Part shown: piece after piece, positions 7,019 to 8,751 of the stretch
Numbering within the stretch: position 1 is the stretch's first letter
Layout of the letters: each line of letters begins with the position of its first letter
Source of the DNA: Ekhidna sp.
Lineage (GTDB): Bacteria > Bacteroidota > Bacteroidia > Cytophagales > Cyclobacteriaceae
Direction: 5' to 3'
Length of the DNA: 8,751 nucleotides
Assembly (NCBI GenBank): GCA_013214445.1
Contig: JABSPG010000144.1
Coordinates: forward strand, 1 to 8,751
Translations under genes and position numbers: made by a program
Notes under the pieces: model-generated
The model's database searches: none
Told to the model about the DNA's origin: nothing
What the model saw: the letters and a program-made list of their open reading frames with translations, nothing else

Positions 7019-8143
7019 ATGAATTTATTTGAAGTATATCCAAGACTCGCTATTGAACCGTCAAAAGGTGATGGATGCTACGTGGTGGATTCAAAAGGTG
7101 ACCGCTATTTGGACCTGTATGGAGGACATGCAGTGATTTCTATCGGGCACAATCACCCCCATTATGTTGAGCGACTCCATTCGCAACTTAATCAAATAGC
7201 GTTTTACTCGAATTCGGTGGAAATGTCTATCCAGCGAGAGCTAGCGTTTAAGTTGGGTGAACTTTCGGGTTATCCTGAGTACTCATTTTTTCTTTGCAAT
7301 TCGGGTGCTGAAGCGGTAGAAAACGCACTTAAAGTAGCTGCATTTCATACAGAGAGAAAGAAGATCATTGTCTTCAATAAGGGATTTCACGGACGAACTT
7401 CTTTAGCTATTGAAGCGACAGACAATGCCAAAATTCAAGCACCTGTAAATTACACGGGTAATTTTTTACGCTTACCGTTAAATGATGAAACGCAGTTGGA
7501 TGACCATATGGATGATTCCATTGCAGCAGTGCTTGTTGAGGGTGTTCAGGGTATCAGCGGGGTTCATATACCTACAGATTCTTTTCTGAAAAAGGCGGAG
7601 GCCCTATGCCGGAAATATGGTGCAGCGTTCATTGTAGATGAAATTCAATCTGGGTACGGAAGAACAGGAAAATTCTTCGCCCATCAACACGCAGAAGTAG
7701 TTCCAGACATCATTACTGTAGCTAAAGGAATGGGCAATGGTTTTCCAGTCAGTGGAGTCTTGGTAGGTCCTACTATCGATCCGTGGATGGGAATGTTGGG
7801 GACAACTTTTGGTGGAAGCCATTTGGCATGTGCTGCTGGTCTTGCCGTTTTGGAGGTTATGGAGCGAGAGGACTTGATAAAAAATGCTGCAGAAAAAGGG
7901 GAATACCTACTCAAAGAGCTTCAAGAGATAGATGGACTATTGGCAGTAAGAGGGAAGGGACTGATGGTGGGGATAGACTTGCCAGTACCGGCGAAGGAAG
8001 TTCGGCAGAAGTTACTTTCTGAATATCACATTTTTACGGGTACATCAAGTAATCCTAATACCATGCGTGTATTGCCACCACTGTGTATTACTCAAGATGA
8101 TCTTGATTTCTTTATTCAATCGCTAAAATCAGTTGTAAAATGA
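7019..8143 (+). CDS. argD: Acetyl/succinylornithine aminotransferase (class-III, PLP-dependent)
   Basis: The 374 residues are slightly shorter than the typical 390-400. It is a fold-type I, class-III aminotransferase. The phosphate-binding loop is NSGAEAVENA (94-103), GFHGRT is at 122-127, the pyridine-nitrogen Asp207 lies in IVDEIQSGYGRTG (205-217), and the Schiff-base Lys236 is in VAKGMGNGFP. GTTFGGS (261-267) supplies the Thr contributed by the partner subunit. The enzyme should convert N-acylglutamate semialdehyde plus glutamate to N-acylornithine and 2-oxoglutarate. It follows the reductases ArgC and ProC and precedes the transcarbamylase, so it sits in pathway order. Relatives often act on acetylornithine, succinylornithine or ornithine, and the sequence alone does not settle which. 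The stop overlaps the next start as ATGA (8140-8143). Confidence 0.93.
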   Translation: MNLFEVYPRLAIEPSKGDGCYVVDSKGDRYLDLYGGHAVISIGHNHPHYVERLHSQLNQIAFYSNSVEMSIQRELAFKLGELSGYPEYSFFLCNSGAEAVENALKVAAFHTERKKIIVFNKGFHGRTSLAIEATDNAKIQAPVNYTGNFLRLPLNDETQLDDHMDDSIAAVLVEGVQGISGVHIPTDSFLKKAEALCRKYGAAFIVDEIQSGYGRTGKFFAHQHAEVVPDIITVAKGMGNGFPVSGVLVGPTIDPWMGMLGTTFGGSHLACAAGLAVLEVMEREDLIKNAAEKGEYLLKELQEIDGLLAVRGKGLMVGIDLPVPAKEVRQKLLSEYHIFTGTSSNPNTMRVLPPLCITQDDLDFFIQSLKSVVK

Positions 8144-8751
8144 ATCACTTTATCTCTGTAGAAGATGTAGCTGATCCGCTTGAATTGATTGCCAAAGCGA
8201 GAGTAGTGAAAAAAAATCCCTTTGGCGATACCGACTTGGGTAAGAATAAAACCCTGGGGTTGGTGTTTTTCAATTCCAGCTTACGTACACGTATGAGTTC
8301 TACCCGAGCTGCCTACAATCTTGGATTGAAGGTAATAACGCTTAATGTGAACGCAGATTCTTGGCAGCTGGAATTTGAAGATGGATCAAGGATGGATGGA
8401 GGAAGCGCAGAACATATTCGAGAGGCTGTACCCGTTCTTTGCTCTTACTGCGATATCATTGGTGTTAGAAGTTTTCCAGGTTTGAAAGATGTTAAGGAAG
8501 ATTATCAAGAGCATATCATTCAAGCTTTTGTGAAGTTCGGATCCCGTCCAATTGTCAACTTAGAATCTGCCACACTCCATCCTCTACAGTCACTGACTGA
8601 TATGATGACCATCGAAGAGTTCAAGAAAGTAGATCGACCCAAAGTGGTTATTACCTGGGCGCCACACCTCAAACCCCTGCCACAGGCGGTATCCAATTCA
8701 TTTTTGCAGTGGGCAAATATGCTAGACCATGACGTGACGATAGTGCAACCA
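8140..8751 (+). CDS. argF': N-succinylornithine (or N-acetylornithine) carbamoyltransferase, 3' partial
   Basis: The first 204 residues are visible and the frame is open to the right edge; the family is about 320 residues long. The carbamoyl-phosphate motif is SSLRTR (46-51), followed by W75, MDGGSAEH (85-92), CDIIGVRSF (104-112) and HPLQ (147-150). These match the Bacteroides fragilis succinylornithine transcarbamylase (from memory, co-linear in numbering) rather than ordinary ornithine transcarbamylase with STRTR. The residue that decides specificity is Glu92 in the Xanthomonas acetylornithine enzyme and Pro90 in the B. fragilis succinyl enzyme. Here it is Ala90 (nt 8407-8409). A small neutral residue leaves room for the succinyl carboxylate, so succinylornithine is the more likely substrate. 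The product is N-acylcitrulline, so a deacylase must act before ArgG. The lysine and cysteine motifs of the C-terminal half are outside the window. Confidence 0.9.
   Translation, partial: MNHFISVEDVADPLELIAKARVVKKNPFGDTDLGKNKTLGLVFFNSSLRTRMSSTRAAYNLGLKVITLNVNADSWQLEFEDGSRMDGGSAEHIREAVPVLCSYCDIIGVRSFPGLKDVKEDYQEHIIQAFVKFGSRPIVNLESATLHPLQSLTDMMTIEEFKKVDRPKVVITWAPHLKPLPQAVSNSFLQWANMLDHDVTIVQP

Overview
The window looks like a chromosomal piece of a Bacteroidota bacterium, most likely a free-living Cytophagales/Cytophagia-type member. The reasons are the arginine gene set, the divergent transcarbamylase (acetyl/succinylornithine type instead of ordinary ArgF), the ArgC sequence style, the lack of clear Shine-Dalgarno sequences, and moderately AT-rich DNA. 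The assignment is by recognition of protein families, not by a search. No mobile element, CRISPR array, tRNA or rRNA was seen.

Region 1 (1-3189) is a trehalose module. A trehalose-6-phosphate synthase/phosphatase fusion (OtsA-OtsB type, + strand) enters from the left edge without its start. It meets tail-to-tail a glycoside hydrolase family 15 protein (- strand, probable trehalase or glucoamylase), and the two coding regions overlap by 8 bp. One gene makes trehalose; the other plausibly hydrolyses it or a related alpha-glucoside.

Region 2 (3190-3442) is the only real intergenic stretch, 253 bp between the divergent GH15 and arginine genes. It holds a weak Bacteroidetes-type promoter candidate, a cluster of TGAAT/ATTCA half-sites resembling an operator, and a GC-rich segment closed by a 10-pair stem and followed by a 6-bp hairpin. 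It is the best candidate here for undescribed regulation.

Region 3 (3443-8751) is a compact arginine biosynthesis operon on the + strand: GNAT acyltransferase (probable N-acylglutamate synthase), argG, argC, a proC-like reductase, argD and a transcarbamylase cut by the right edge. Neighbouring genes overlap by 4-8 bp or are 2-10 bp apart, so they are almost certainly co-transcribed and probably translationally coupled. The transcarbamylase is of the N-acetyl/N-succinylornithine class, with Ala at the residue that separates the two specificities, which favours a succinylated pathway. The kinase (argB), deacylase (argE) and lyase (argH) are not visible and presumably lie downstream. The proC-like gene inside the operon links arginine to proline metabolism or to clean-up of a cyclised intermediate.
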